Of a DNA stretch of 64,000 nucleotides, positions 45,141 through 56,505 are shown piece by piece. The notes under the pieces were generated by a model. It was not told the origin of the DNA and ran no database searches. It worked only from the letters and a program-made list of their open reading frames with translations. The position numbers were made by a program, and so were the translations under genes. Source of the DNA: Viola odorata. Lineage: Eukaryota > Streptophyta > Magnoliopsida > Malpighiales > Violaceae. Each line of letters opens with the position of its first letter. The stretch's first letter is position 1. The stretch covers positions 41,991,661 to 42,055,660 of the forward strand of contig OY829541.1 of assembly GCA_963691705.1 (NCBI GenBank), written 5' to 3'.

Positions 45141-45595
45141 GGAAGTGACCGCTGCGATATCCGTACTGGGCCATGATTAATCAAGGCTGACCCTTCGAAG
45201 GGTTTTCCTTTTTATTTATTTTCTTTGTCTTGTAATAACGCCTTATCGCGCAACGATATCTGTACTTCATTCTTAGATAATAACTGACCCTTGTTTCATT
45301 TTCCCGCGTTATCTCCATTATTGCCATATCGCTTTTGTTTTTTTCCAGAAAATCTTTTCTGCTTTTCGGAGCATTTAATGCTCATGATCCTCTCATTAAT
45401 GCGCAAGAAAATTCGCGGTGACTCAGGCATACGTGTCCGTTCTTTAGGACACCTAGGGCTAGCGTGCTTCAGAATTTTAACAAAATCGAAGCGTTGTTGC
45501 GCTTCTCTAGAATTGTACTCATTGCTTGAGTCCTTTCCCTGCGATGCTCTCACGCAACGACTGCAGCGTCCGTCGTTTGCTTTGACCACTAGGGT

Positions 45596-45602
45596 TATAA
45601 AA
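45596..45602 (+). promoter_or_regulatory. TATA box of antisense gene 4
   Basis: GGTTATAAAACC, about 170 bp before ATG 45769. Confidence 0.55.
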
Positions 45603-45768
45603 CCAATACTTATTTCTTTTCTTACTTTTACCATCCTGCTTTCTTTATACTCTCTCTAGCCATCTTATTTTCCTTCCACCATTCAAGACTCTCGAACTGC
45701 TCTTCTCCTAAAGGTATCTCCTTTTTTCTCCCATCGTCTTCTTCATTTTTACTTTTTTATTTTCTGCC

Positions 45769-48152
45769 ATGGCCAAGACTCGCCGTGAGTCGAAGTCCGT
45801 CGATGAGAAAAAGATAGATATTACGGTTAGTAGTATCACCTCTGAAATCGCTCTTAATGAGCACTTAGCCGCTCATAATGCGATTATCCCTGATGGTTAT
45901 AAGGCCACTGTTGCCCCTGAATCATTACGCTTGAACAGCGTTTTGACGGGCAAACATAGGGTTCTGTACGCACAAATGTTCCGTTATGGTTTCCGACTTC
46001 CCATCGATCCTTTCATAAAACAATTGCTTGTCGCCTGTGATTTGAATCCCGTCCAATTATCCCCAAATGCCTATTGCTGCGTTTGTGCCTTTCTGGAACT
46101 TTGTAAATATAAGGGCATTGCTTCCCCTTCTGTTTTGTTGCTTAAATCGGTTTTTAAGCTGATGAAGTGTCGGGGTGTGATAACAATATCGTCCTGTTAT
46201 GACGATGACTCACTCAAGTCTTTTACTTGGAAACTCCTTCACATTGAGTCTTTTGTCGATGCCTGGAAAAAGGAGTTCTTTGTGATAAATCTTTTTGAAG
46301 CTCCTGGTCCCTGGTGGCGGTCTGGGTTTAACCAAGACGTCAAAGATAAGGCCTGGGGCCGGCCGGAAAACCTTCCTCAGCAGGAACAAGGCTGGCTAGA
46401 CAAATTACTTCAACTGGAAATCAGCGTTCACATTCGTTATGTGGCGTGCGGGGCTGATATCAAGGACTGCGTTAGACGTGAGTGTCGTGTCACTTCTTTC
46501 CTTATTACCGCTATACTAATGCTAACGTTATTTTGTGGTCATGCAGCGACGGATCCCGATTACAAGCCTGAAAGTGTTAGGAGACGACTGAAAAGAGCCC
46601 AGGAGAGAGAAGAAAAAGTGAGGGCAGCCTCCACGGGAGTTACTGATAACCCTACTGTACTGCCTACTGCTTCCGTGAGCCTTGCTTAAGTATCCTCTTC
46701 CTCGGCTGGTGAGGGAAATACCGACATTCCTTCAGGTATCCCCATCGTGACCGTCGCTGCCCCTCCTGCCCAGCCATCTTCTTCTAAAGTTCCTAAGGCC
46801 CTTGCCAAAGGAAAAAAGAAGAAAAGAACAAGAAGTGTTGCGCTCTCACTCCTTCTCCGGACGCGGCAGGTTCTTCGGAAGCACCTCCTCTTAACACTGC
46901 TGTCATGAGTGTACTTTTTGGTTGCGATATGCTGTGTATTGACGTTTGTTGCCATTCCATTTGTTTCTCTTATCTATGCTTTGTACTGAGTTCTTTATAG
47001 GATACTGTTACCGTTTCTACTTCCGCATCTCCCGTAGGCGATATGGACATGGGTTATGTGCTGGGTGGTTCCAGGAAGAGATCTCGGTCGGAGGGCGAGG
47101 GTGGAAGCTTATCTTCTACTATTGCTGCCATGGAAGTCAGGCCTGATAGGGCCTTTGTTTCTATGGATGCACCTCAGAATAACCCGTCTGAATTTCAAGT
47201 TAATATGGGTACGGCGGAGTCTTTCGGGGCTTTGCCCAATTCTTTCGGCGGGCCTGTTCACTCATATGGTCCTAACTTGGACTACCAAGAGGGTTTGCAG
47301 GACTTTTCGGGCTATCATCCTAACGGTTCCTACCTCGTCCAAAGGGGCCCTTCTACACAGGTTCATCCTCCTATTCTCTTGGCGTTTGTCCCTTCAAGCG
47401 TTCCCTTGTCACAGCGTTCCGGCGAAGGGGGTACCGCCTTCAACTTTACCGCAGATCTAAGCCCGATGGGTGAGTCCAGCACTGTGACTCACCAGGTTGG
47501 CTTGTATGATTTTCACAATACAGGTTTAACGGCTCTTGGGGGCGATGGCTCGGACGAGGTTTCTGCTTTATTGGCTGCTCAGATATTATCCTACGCTGCA
47601 GAACGGGAAGCTTTCCTCTCCAAGGTTGATGATAACAAGGCGAATTCGCTGAGCTCTAGCCTCTTCGCCAATTTTGTGAAGTTCCATTACTGGACCGAGC
47701 ACGCGCAGCGTCAGGCTGTCTCTCTTACCGCCTCTTTGTCTGAACTTTCGTGAGAGTGAAATAAAAAGGAGAAGTGGCTGGAGGAACACACACAACTACT
47801 GCTGACCCAGCAAGAGCTAAAGGGGCAAACGGCCACCCTTGATGCTGCCTTAACAGCGGAAGGAGCCAAGAATGCTGTCTTAGAGGAAGAGAGGTCATAG
47901 TTAACAAGGGAGAGAACTGCCCTGGAGGAAAGGAAGAACGCTCTGGAAGAGGAGTCGGCCGATAAATGTCTGTGGTACATTGAGCGGACTGCCACTATTT
48001 TGGTTGATTGCTTCGAGGAAGTCCACGGAATGGCCGCGTATAAGGGTGAGGAGGTTATGAGGGCTTTCAAACTGAAGTCCGTCGACCACAATGAAGCGGG
48101 TTATCTCCAAGCCAAGGCAGAGGGCTGGAAACAGAGGAACCCCGAGGGCTGA
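45769..48152 (+). pseudogene. Antisense gene 4 of element B, paralogue of gene 3
   Basis: Exon 1 (45769-46477) has the same domain as gene 3 (QMFRYGFRLPIDPFIKQL, NPVQLSPNAYCCVCAFLEL, APGPWWRSGFNQDVKDKAW). A 69-bp intron (46478-46546) has GTGAGTG, an ACTAATGCTAAC branch-like stretch and ATGCAG. It is a multiple of three and open, so it can be retained. Exon 2 ends in a stop at 46687. Further possible splicing leads to a Ser/Gly-rich linker (from 47043) and a coiled-coil end (47754-48150) interrupted by stops at 47751 and 47898, at least one a CGA-type change. Gene 3 and gene 4 form a tandem duplication of the whole unit. Confidence 0.7.
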
Positions 48153-48659
48153 CGTATCATAAAGCCTTGCCGTCTCTTTCGTACTCATTGGGAATTAACA
48201 GGCTTTTTTGTTTTTCGCCTCCGCTGCGTTATTGTTTTGGCCTTGGGACTTGTGACCCTTCAAAGGCATTTTTATATGTTCAAACAGTTTATAATCTTAT
48301 CACTATTTTTCCTTTAGTTTTCACTTTCGATAGCTCCCTTAACGCCGTTATCACCCTGATAACATAATGGGTTTACTTTCTCGAGCGGACTCATGGCGTT
48401 TCAGCAACAGATATCGCTGAGGTCAGTATCGGGTTGGCTTTTCTGGCGAGCCTCATAGTATCGCCACTTGTGCAATCGTCAATCTTTCTGCTTGCTCGAA
48501 AAATATTCTGCACATTCTCAATTGTAAACCATCAGTAGCATAACGGGTTACAAGAGATAGTAATTACCCGTAGGAGCCTTTCCGCTGCCGTCACAGGGTG
48601 TTAGTATGGAAGTCGCGTGAATCGCTTTTTCCGTTAGCTCTACTTCACTAGGGATTACG
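48153..48659 (+). other. Spacer after antisense gene 4
   Basis: Begins with a GACCCTTCAAAGG-like stretch also present after gene 3 (45188), so the duplication extends into 3' flanks. No gene recognised. Confidence 0.4.
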
Positions 48660-48699
48660 CGTCTAGTTACTAGCTAGAATTTTGTGATTCTTTGCGTTT

Positions 48700-49180
48700 C
48701 CATCTTTCCACGATCGGCCTGGAAAGTGCCTCATCTTGGTGAGCCGTCGGATCGGGACAGGCTGTCACAAGGATAGGACTTTTCACTTTCAGGCGTTGTC
48801 CTCGCGTCTAGAATCATGCCCTCACTTGATGGACCGACTACACTAGTCCGGTCACTAAGATAGGACTTTTCATTTCTAGAACGGAGTTACTATTTCCTTG
48901 GGGCGTGCTTTGTCTTGATGAGCCGTCTCCACGAGAACGGTCAGTACAAGAAAAGGACTTTTCACTCCCAAGGATTCCGGGTTGTGCCCTCACTTAGTGA
49001 GCCATCTGATCAGGACCGACATTCACAAGGAAAGGAATTTTCACTCCCCGGGGGGGCTAGGGATCTTTCAATCCCAACTCTAGTTCAAGGCATGCTGGGT
49101 CGTGCCCTCACTTAGTGAGCCATCTGATCAGGACCGACATTCACAAGGATAGGACTTTTCACTCCCAGGATCCCCCATTT
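48700..49180. repeat. Tandem repeat between integrase and the antisense genes
   Basis: Five degenerate units of about 70-115 bp, each with TGAGCCRTCTGATCRGGAC, CACAAGGATAGGACTTTTCACT and CCCTCACTTAGTGAGCC-type motifs. CTCACTTAGTGAG is itself a palindrome. Confidence 0.75.
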
Positions 49181-49322
49181 TTTATCTGCACAAAAGCAAC
49201 CACAAACACCCAAGAAAGCTCTCTCACCGAGCGTTAGCTAAGGTTAGGGTTGGCATTAGTCAAAGGTGCAGATAAATCAAGTTCTAGGATAATATAATTT
49301 CAAACGAGCAATATTCCAAGAG

Positions 49323-51002
49323 TTAGATAAGGGAGTACCATCGAGTGTCTCCAGATGATAGGCTCCTTTTTCCGATAACTCGGGTAATATGATATGGTCC
49401 ATCCCAGTTTGGACTGAGCTTCCCCACACGTTGACCAGCCGCTCGCTTGTCTCTAAGCACCAGATCGCCTGTCTTTAGCAACCGTTCTTTGACGCGCCTA
49501 TTATGATAACGGGCCATCTTTCGTTTGTAGTGTTGCGTTTTCAGGAGGGTTTCTGCTCGGACCTCCGGTAACGTGTCAAGGTTAGCTCGTAACCTTTCCT
49601 CATTCAGCTCCTCCCGAAAGTGAGCCACTCGCAGGCTCATGGTACCGATTTCTACCGGCGTAATAGCCTCGATTCCGAAGGCCAATGCGAAAGGTGTTTC
49701 CCCAATACTGGTTCTAACATTCATGCGGTACGCCCACATCACGTATGGCAGCTCGTCAGCCCATTTCTTTTTAGACCCCTCCAGGTTTTTCTTAATGCCG
49801 CTGAGGATGCTCCGATTTGTCACTTCTGCCTGTCCATTGGTTTAGGGGTGAGCCACGGAAGAGAATCGTTGCTCAATCCTGAATTTCGAGCATTGGTCTT
49901 TGAAGACTTGACTAGTGAACTGTGTCCCGTTATCGCTGATTAGGATACGGGGTACGCCAAACCTCATGATAACTTGGTGTTTGAAGAAACGCCAAGTTTT
50001 TTTCCGCTGTGATATTGGCGACCGCTCTAGTCTCCGCCCACTTCGTAAAGTAGTCCACTGCCACTATTACAAATTTTAGTTGGGACCTTGCCTTTGGAAA
50101 CGGGCCCAGGATGTCGATCCCCCATTTAGCGAAAGGATAAGGAGCGATAATCTCAGATATTTCAGTGGCGGGACGTCGAGGAATTTTAGAGAACTCCTGA
50201 CATTTTGGGCAAGTTTGCACATAGTTGTGACAATCTCTCCGGATGGTGGGCCAGTAGAATCTAGATCTGAAGACTTGTGCGGCCAGGGTGCCGCCCGACA
50301 CGTGCATACCGCATACCCCTTCATGAATTTCGCTCAAGGTGTGAAGACCCTCTTGCTCCGTTATACATTTGGCGACTGGGTGCAAAAAGCATCTTCGAAC
50401 CAGGTCCCCGTCATAATACGTACAGCGAGCTGCCTGTCTCAACACTCTTTTCTTTTCAGCGATATTCTCAGGCAGTTCTTCGTGTTTTAAGTATTTGATT
50501 ACGGGGACCCGCCAGTCATTCTCGAGTTCTTCCACACACAGAGACGCTTGCTCTTCCATGAAGGAGGGTACATGTAATTCTCGGTAATACATGCCTTTGG
50601 GTATGGATGCTTCCGGGTTTGCAGCCAGCTTGGCAAGATTGTCAGCTTCGGCGTTGTCCTCTCGGGGAATGTGCTCAAAACTGACTTGCATGCCTTCTTT
50701 CTTTATTTCCAATAGCTCCCGCATCACTTTGGCGAGATACTGGACCATGATGGGCTCCCGAGCTTGAGAGCGCCCCAAGACCTGGTCGATTACTAGTTTG
50801 GAGTCACCATAAAATTTTAGACGCAGGTCTCCTGTTCTTCCGGTATCGTGCCTACCTTCGGAAGAAAGGCTTCTCCCTATCCGGAGTCCGGCTAGTAACG
50901 CCTCATATTTTGCCGCATTATTGGATAAGGGCTGCAGGATTCGGATAGCGTATTGTATTCGCATATCGCGCGGCCCGTTTATAAAGATTCCTGCTCCAGC
51001 CA
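49323..51002 (-). pseudogene. Element B second RNase H and integrase
   Basis: The frame from about 51002 begins with an archaeal-type RNase H (AGAGIFINGP, NNAAKYEALLAGLRIG, FYGDSKLVIDQV, HIPREDNAEADNLAKLA) supplying D, E, D, D positions. An H2C2 finger follows (EIHEGVCGMHVSG to CPKCQEF), then the core (WGIDILGPFPKA, VIVAVDYFTKWAE). After a frameshift near 49930 the core Glu region (NGQAEVTNRS, preceded by a CAA-to-TAA stop at 49842) and the C-terminal GDLVLRDKRAAG and WDGPYHITR motifs complete the enzyme. Integrase inserts DNA in the nucleus. The second RNase H is a hallmark of Tat-lineage elements. Confidence 0.88.
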
Positions 51003-52571
51003 ATTCTTGATTTTTAGCCCATCTACATGAATGATCCAGAGGTCCGTATAAGTTTTCGGAAATGGGAGATCCAAATCACCCCATTCCTCTTCGGGTACAT
51101 CTGTTAACGGATCTTCTATAAAGGTGCATTCCGCTATAAAATCTGCCAAGATTTGAGCCTTCACAGATGCCCGAGACTGATACCTCAGCCCGTATTGCTC
51201 GAGTTCGAGAGCCCAAATTAGCATTCTTCTCGAGGATTCAGGCTTTCGAAATATCCTCTTTAGAGGTTGGTCTGTAAGCACGATAACGGGGTAGGACTGG
51301 AAGTATCGACCCATTTTTTGAGTGGCTTGTATCAGTGCGAACGCTATTTTCTCAATTCGGGCGTATCACAACTCCGCATCTTTCAGAACGTGACTTACAA
51401 AATATATGGGGCGGTGCTCGTGGCTATCGTCGCGAACGAGGACGGCACTAACCACTTCGTCGGCAGCGCCGAGGTATAAATATAAAGTGTCACCCAGCTC
51501 CGGCCTTGTCAGCAGTAGGTCGGACGATAGGTAATCTTTTAGGCTGACGAATGCCTCCTCACATTCTGGGGTCCACCCGAACGGTGCTTTCTTGCGTATG
51601 ACTTTGAAGAAAGGGAGGCACTTTTCACCCTGTTTGGAAATGAATCGCCCTAATGCGATAACGCTCCCCGTCAGCCTTTGTACCTCCTTAACGGTTCTTG
51701 GAGATATCATGTCTTGTATGGCTTTAATCTTTGAGGGATTAGGCTGGACTCCTTTTCGGCTGACTATGTAGCCCAGGAACTTTCCCGTTTGAAACGCGAA
51801 CATGCATTTTCGGGGGTTCAGTTTCATGCGATGCCTTTTCATTACATCAAAAACTTCCTTTAGATCCCGCAGGTGATTTTGAAAGTTCGTGCTTTTTACC
51901 AATATATCATCAATGTATGCTTCCACATTCCTTCCTATCTGTTCTTCGAATATTCTGTTTGCCATACGTTGGAATGTCGCCCCTGCGTTCTTCGGCCCAA
52001 ACGGCATTGCCGTATAACAGTAGGTGGCTTCAGGAGTGATGAAGGCAGTCTTTTCTTCATCTTCCATAGCCATGGGAATTTGGTGATATCCGGAGTTGGC
52101 GTCAAGTGAACTCAAATACGCGTACCCGGCAGTCTGATCGACTAATTGGTCAATTCGAGGAAGCGGGTAGCAATCCTTAGGGCAAGCATCGTTCAGATCA
52201 GTAAAGTCAATACACATGCGCCAATCTCCGTTGGGCTTAGGAACGAGAACTGGGTTGGCTAGCCAGGTAGGATATTGAACTTCGCGGATGAATCCCGCAT
52301 CAAGGAGCTTCGTTATTTCTTTATCGACGGCTAAAACTTTTTCCGTGGAAAACGCGCGTCGCTTTTGCTGGACCGGTTTGGCGCTAGGGTCAACATTGAG
52401 CCGGTGTTCTGCTATTTCACGTGATATACCTGGCATGTCTGCGGGTTGCCATGCAAATTCTCCTCGGCACTTATTCAATAATCGGGCCAATTGAAGGTTT
52501 TCCTCTGGATTGAGCCTTTCGCTGACTAGGAAGTCTGCTTCCTCTATGCCAATTACTGGTACGGGCACCAT
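50979..52571 (-). pseudogene. Element B reverse transcriptase and first RNase H
   Basis: RT spans 51366-52571 in one frame: RMCIDFTDLNDACPKD, LSSLDANSGYHQIPM, MPFGPKNAGATFQRM and the catalytic YIDDILVKS. A CGA-type TGA stop at 51366 interrupts RNase H, which continues in frame to 50979 (VLTDQPLKRIF). The next domain needs a one-base shift near 51003. The start at 52571 overlaps the protease frame by 19 bp in a different frame. Confidence 0.9.
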
Positions 52572-55150
52572 TTGTCAAGTGGTTGAGCGCGCTTCTCATC
52601 ACCTTGTTCGTATGGGTCCGCCGCTATACATACATACCTATCGCAACTCTTTCGAGTCATGAGCAGGTAACATTCGGCCGTCAGTTTTTGATTGCCCTTT
52701 ATCGCTACCACTCCGTCCCAGGAAGGGTATTTCATCTTCAAATGCTTCTGAGATATTATCGCTCCAAAGCGGTTGAGAAAAGGTCGCCCGAGTATGACAT
52801 TGTAGGGCAAGTTTAAGTCCACGACAAGGAATAACAGATCCTCTGACCGCTTGGAGGTGTCTTCTCTGAAGTATACGGGCAGAGTAGTTATCCCTGTGAC
52901 TGGGATTGGGACCCCGTCCACCCCAATTATGGGTTTCTTGCAAGGTATTAATTCGTTGTCAGGCCGTTTCATGAGATTGTAGGCCTCTAACGAGAAGAGG
53001 TTCAGTGCACTTCCGTTATCTATGAGAGTTCTTCTGACTCCGTGACTGGCAACGATGGGCGTAACCACCAATGCATCATTATGCGGATAGACAACACCTT
53101 TCTCGTCCTCCTCGGAGAAGGCTAATACCATGCGATCTAGGACGCTTATTGTTTCACCTTTCTTTATCGCGCCATCTTGCTTGCGTTTTTCTCCTAACGC
53201 CGTCGTCGGTGGTTCTGGTTCATCTATGTAAGGAGTCCCTCCCGCTATGATGTTAATCATAGGGAAGTTCTCGTCGTCTACCGTGAAAGTTTTCTCACCT
53301 CTTCCTCCGGGAGCATTATCCTTTTGTGGGACGCGAGGGGGTACCTGTCAGTCATCTGCGACCCTTTTCGTGGGATTATTTCTGGCGTCTTCTCTTACTT
53401 TGGCTACGAATTCTCCCAAGTAACCCTCTTCCACCAAACGTTCTATTGCTGATTTTAAGTCCCTGCATACTTATGTAGAATGCCCCCTGGCTTTGTGGAA
53501 CTTGTAATAAGCATTTTCTCTTCTCCCTAGAAGCACTCCGGGCTTCACAGGCGCAGGGTAACGGATGGGAAGGTTTCGCTGTTCCACTATCGCTAAAATC
53601 TCTGCCCTTGGCAGATTAAGGGAAGGGAAATCAGGGTCGTATGCCCAACCTTTAGAAGAATCTCCTTAGCGCTGAGATGAGGAACTGCCAGGCTTTCCCT
53701 TTGAAGTGTTACCTTTCCGCCCACTGCAGGTTTTGGGAATATGATCTTTCCGCCGAGCATACTCGTCGGTGAGGCGGTCATCAGGAATGGTATTTGCAGG
53801 AGCGTTTGGAATCAGAGGTGCCTTAGGCGGCATGCCATAGGTTCTATCTCTGTTTTCCTCTTCTTCCATTTTCGCGTAATTATGGGCTTTAAGTCTTAAT
53901 GCGTCTAGAGTTGCTGGAGGGTCCACCATTAGTGCATCTCTCAATTTACTATAACGGCAGTTCCTCTTCAAGGCTTCTATAGCAAAATCAATGGTAACGC
54001 CCGACGTTAGTGACATTTCTAGATCAAATCGACTAAGAAATTCCTTCAGAGTTTCCTGAGGCCTTCGACGTAGGTCAAATAACGCGGCGGCAGATTTCCT
54101 GATTGGAATCATTGTACTGAATCTGCTCCGGAACTTGGATTCCAACTGTGCGAAATTGTTGATAGATCCACCAGGAAGGCCCTCGAACTAGAGGCGTGCG
54201 ACTCCTGATAGTGTCATAACAAATATTTGGCATAACGCCGCATCACTGTGCGTCTGAAATTGCACGAAATCCTTCACTTTATTGATGTGGGAAATGGGAT
54301 CTCTGGTGCCGTCATAAGTCTCAGTGGGAAGCTTCACATGTCGACTGACCTTATGGCGTCTTATACGACGGCTAAATGGATGACCGGATGTGTCATCAAG
54401 GATTTCACGCTCATGGCGTGGGGGAGATATTTCCGCAGGACGCCTCCGATTCCGCGGATCTGGCGTGGGATGTCGCCTAGGAGACCGACTGTGGCTCCTG
54501 GGCGAGCGAGTTCGATATCTCCTACTGCTGGATCTTTCACTACGCTCAGGAGACAAATCTCTATTCATTCCTTCTCTTCGACCGTCCCAACAGTTTCTGG
54601 CCTCCTCAAGGTGCCGATCCTCCAGAGGGATGGGACCTTGGGGCACTTGCGGTACATAAGGCTCCACTCGTCCTTGAGTGAGCTGCACAAAATTGATCGG
54701 GGGATCAGCTATAGGTATAGTTGACCGGAGGTTTTTCTGTAACGACGGTGACAAGGGCCGTTCGGTGACAATAGATGGTGTGAACATGACACGGGGAGGG
54801 ACACTCGACTCAGAGATTTCAGGTGTCATTCTGACAGCCATTTCCATCAAATAGTCCAACCGAGCACGAAGGGCCGCTATTTCACTCGCAAAAGGGTATT
54901 CTGTACTATTTAACACAAATCCCCTCGGAGCAGGGGTAGAGAAGCTGGATCCCGCCATTTGGGACAACGAAATGGTCGCCTGCGAGGAAAGGGCTTCCCC
55001 TGCAGACCTGGTCAAAAGATCTAGAGATTCTGAACTGATTTATTGTGCTGTCACAGAAAGATCAGCAGTAGCAAAAGGAAATAACTGTCTACGAATCGGA
55101 AAAGGAATATTAGAGGATGGAGGTCGCGTCTGCTCCGACCCAGAAGTCAT
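52553..55150 (-). pseudogene. Element B gag and protease
   Basis: One frame from ATG 55150 to 52553. Gag: Ser/Pro-rich start, RTRSPRSHSRSPRR, TETYDGTRDPISHINKVKDF, TLSGVARL. Stops: TAA 55040 (from CAA), TAG 54188 (from TGG), TAA 53666 and two or three between 53340 and 53480. Protease region: RTLIDNGSALNLFS, with DNG at the active site as in element A, and LPYNVILGRPFLN. Gag and A gag are clearly homologous. Confidence 0.88.
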
Positions 55151-55213
55151 GATTGTTCCGATCTCTGGGTAGAACAGAGCTTGGCTATTAAGGATGCTCA
55201 CTTAATACACCAA

Positions 55214-55236
55214 GGCTCTCAATGAAAGAACCAATT
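55214..55236 (-). promoter_or_regulatory. Element B primer-binding site
   Basis: AATTGGTTCTTTCATTGAGAGCC on minus, directly after the 5' LTR, one base different from the A site in the first ten. Confidence 0.7.
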
Positions 55237-55846
55237 TGATAAGATTTAATTTCTGAGACGATCGGGATGATGACTACTGTTGGTCGGAGTTGCTGTAGTT
55301 GTCGTCGAACTCACCTGCAAGGCGCCGGATGGGGGGCTCTGGCTTAGACACTCCGATGCTTAAGTCAGTAAGCGGTTCAAAAATAGCAAAGGTTCTAGTG
55401 AGTAAATTTCGGCTTATTTGATGTTTCACATTAAGGGATATTTGTAGGCCGCTGGAGGCGATATCTAGTCGAAATAGAGATATCCAGGTGAGACGGCGCT
55501 CCTCATGACGTCACGAGTGATACCTGGGGATGACGTCACGAGTGATACCTGAGGGAACGTCATGGGCGATGCCTGAGGGAACGTCATGGTCGATGCCTCT
55601 GAGGTGGGTGCCGGGGGCGATACCCATGATGATGTCGGGGCGATAGCTCTATAGGTCCCTGGGATGGGATGATGTCGTGCGTCCAGAGACGCGTGAGACC
55701 TCCCCATCCGCTAATGTCGACCATCCCAGAAAACACCTCAAGGTCTGGTAGCGATGGCTTAGATGTCCGATAAGGCTTGTAGGACTCCGTCTTCGGCAGG
55801 GGTCATAATTACAGAAATGCCCTTAGGATTGCCTTAATGGTTATCA
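55237..55846 (-). repeat. Element B 5' LTR
   Basis: 610 bp, same ends as 39581-40167. Carries an extra GATACCCATGATGATGTCGG copy in its repeat region. Confidence 0.93.
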
Positions 55847-55851
55847 ACAAG

Positions 55852-56505
55852 CGGCGAGCTTTTTCTCCAGAAAAGATGATAGCCATCGAGAAAGAGATAT
55901 TAAAACTCATGGACACTGGCTTCATCCGAGAAGTCCAGTACCCGACGTGGCTGGCTAATCCTGTTCTAGTTCCAAAACCTAACGGAGAGTGGTGAATGTG
56001 TATTGACTTCACTGATTTGAACGACGCCTGTCTAAAGACTACTATCCCCTTCCTCGAATCGATCAGTTGGTTGACCAAACCGCCGGGTACGCCTACCTAA
56101 GCTCATTAGATGCTAACTCGGGATATCACCACATTCCCATGGCTGTGGAAGACGAAGAAAAGATCGCCTTCATCACGCCAAAGGCTACCTATTGCTACAC
56201 AGCAATGCCGTTCGGATTAAAAAATGTTGGGGCAATATTCCAGCATATGGCAAATAAAGTTTTTGAGAAGTAGATTGGGAAAAAGGTGGAGGCCAACGTG
56301 GACGATATACTTTTCAAAAGCCGAAGCTTTGAGGACCATGTGACTGATTTGGAAGAAGTTTTAAAAGTGATGAGAGAATACAAGATGAAGCTGAACCCGC
56401 GAAAATGCATGTTTGCATTTCAAACAGGCAAATTCTTAGGCTACGTGGTCAGCCAGAAAGGCATCCAGCCTAATCCTTCAAAGGTAAAGGCGATTCAAGA
56501 CATGA
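55852..56505 (+). pseudogene. Element A copy 2: RT palm region
   Basis: Continues the RT frame broken at 39580. Encodes ANPVLVPKPNGEW, AYLSSLDANSGYHHIPM and MPFGLKNVGAIFQ. Damage: a TGA at 55994, a frameshift near 56035, a CAG-to-TAG stop at 56271, and the catalytic Y of YVDD changed to N (NVDDILFKS, about 56301). Interrupted at 56505 by element G after CATGA. Confidence 0.9.

Larger units (their letters stand above)
39576..55851 (-). mobile_element. Tat-like gypsy element B, nearly full length, 16.3 kb
   Basis: Minus-strand element 39581-55846 with 587- and 610-bp LTRs, flanked by AAAAG and ACAAG. It splits the RT frame of element A copy 2, which resumes at 55852. Gag-protease-RT-RNase H-second RNase H-integrase occupy 49323-55150. 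The remaining 8 kb towards the 3' LTR carry four gene-like units on the opposite strand and a tandem repeat. The second RNase H places it in the Tat lineage. A few stops and frameshifts disable it. Confidence 0.93.

Noticed and set aside
52553..52571. Programmed frameshift between protease and RT in A and B
   Set aside because: The frame offset is +1 in A copy 2 and -1 in B, so it is more likely separate indels than a conserved signal.
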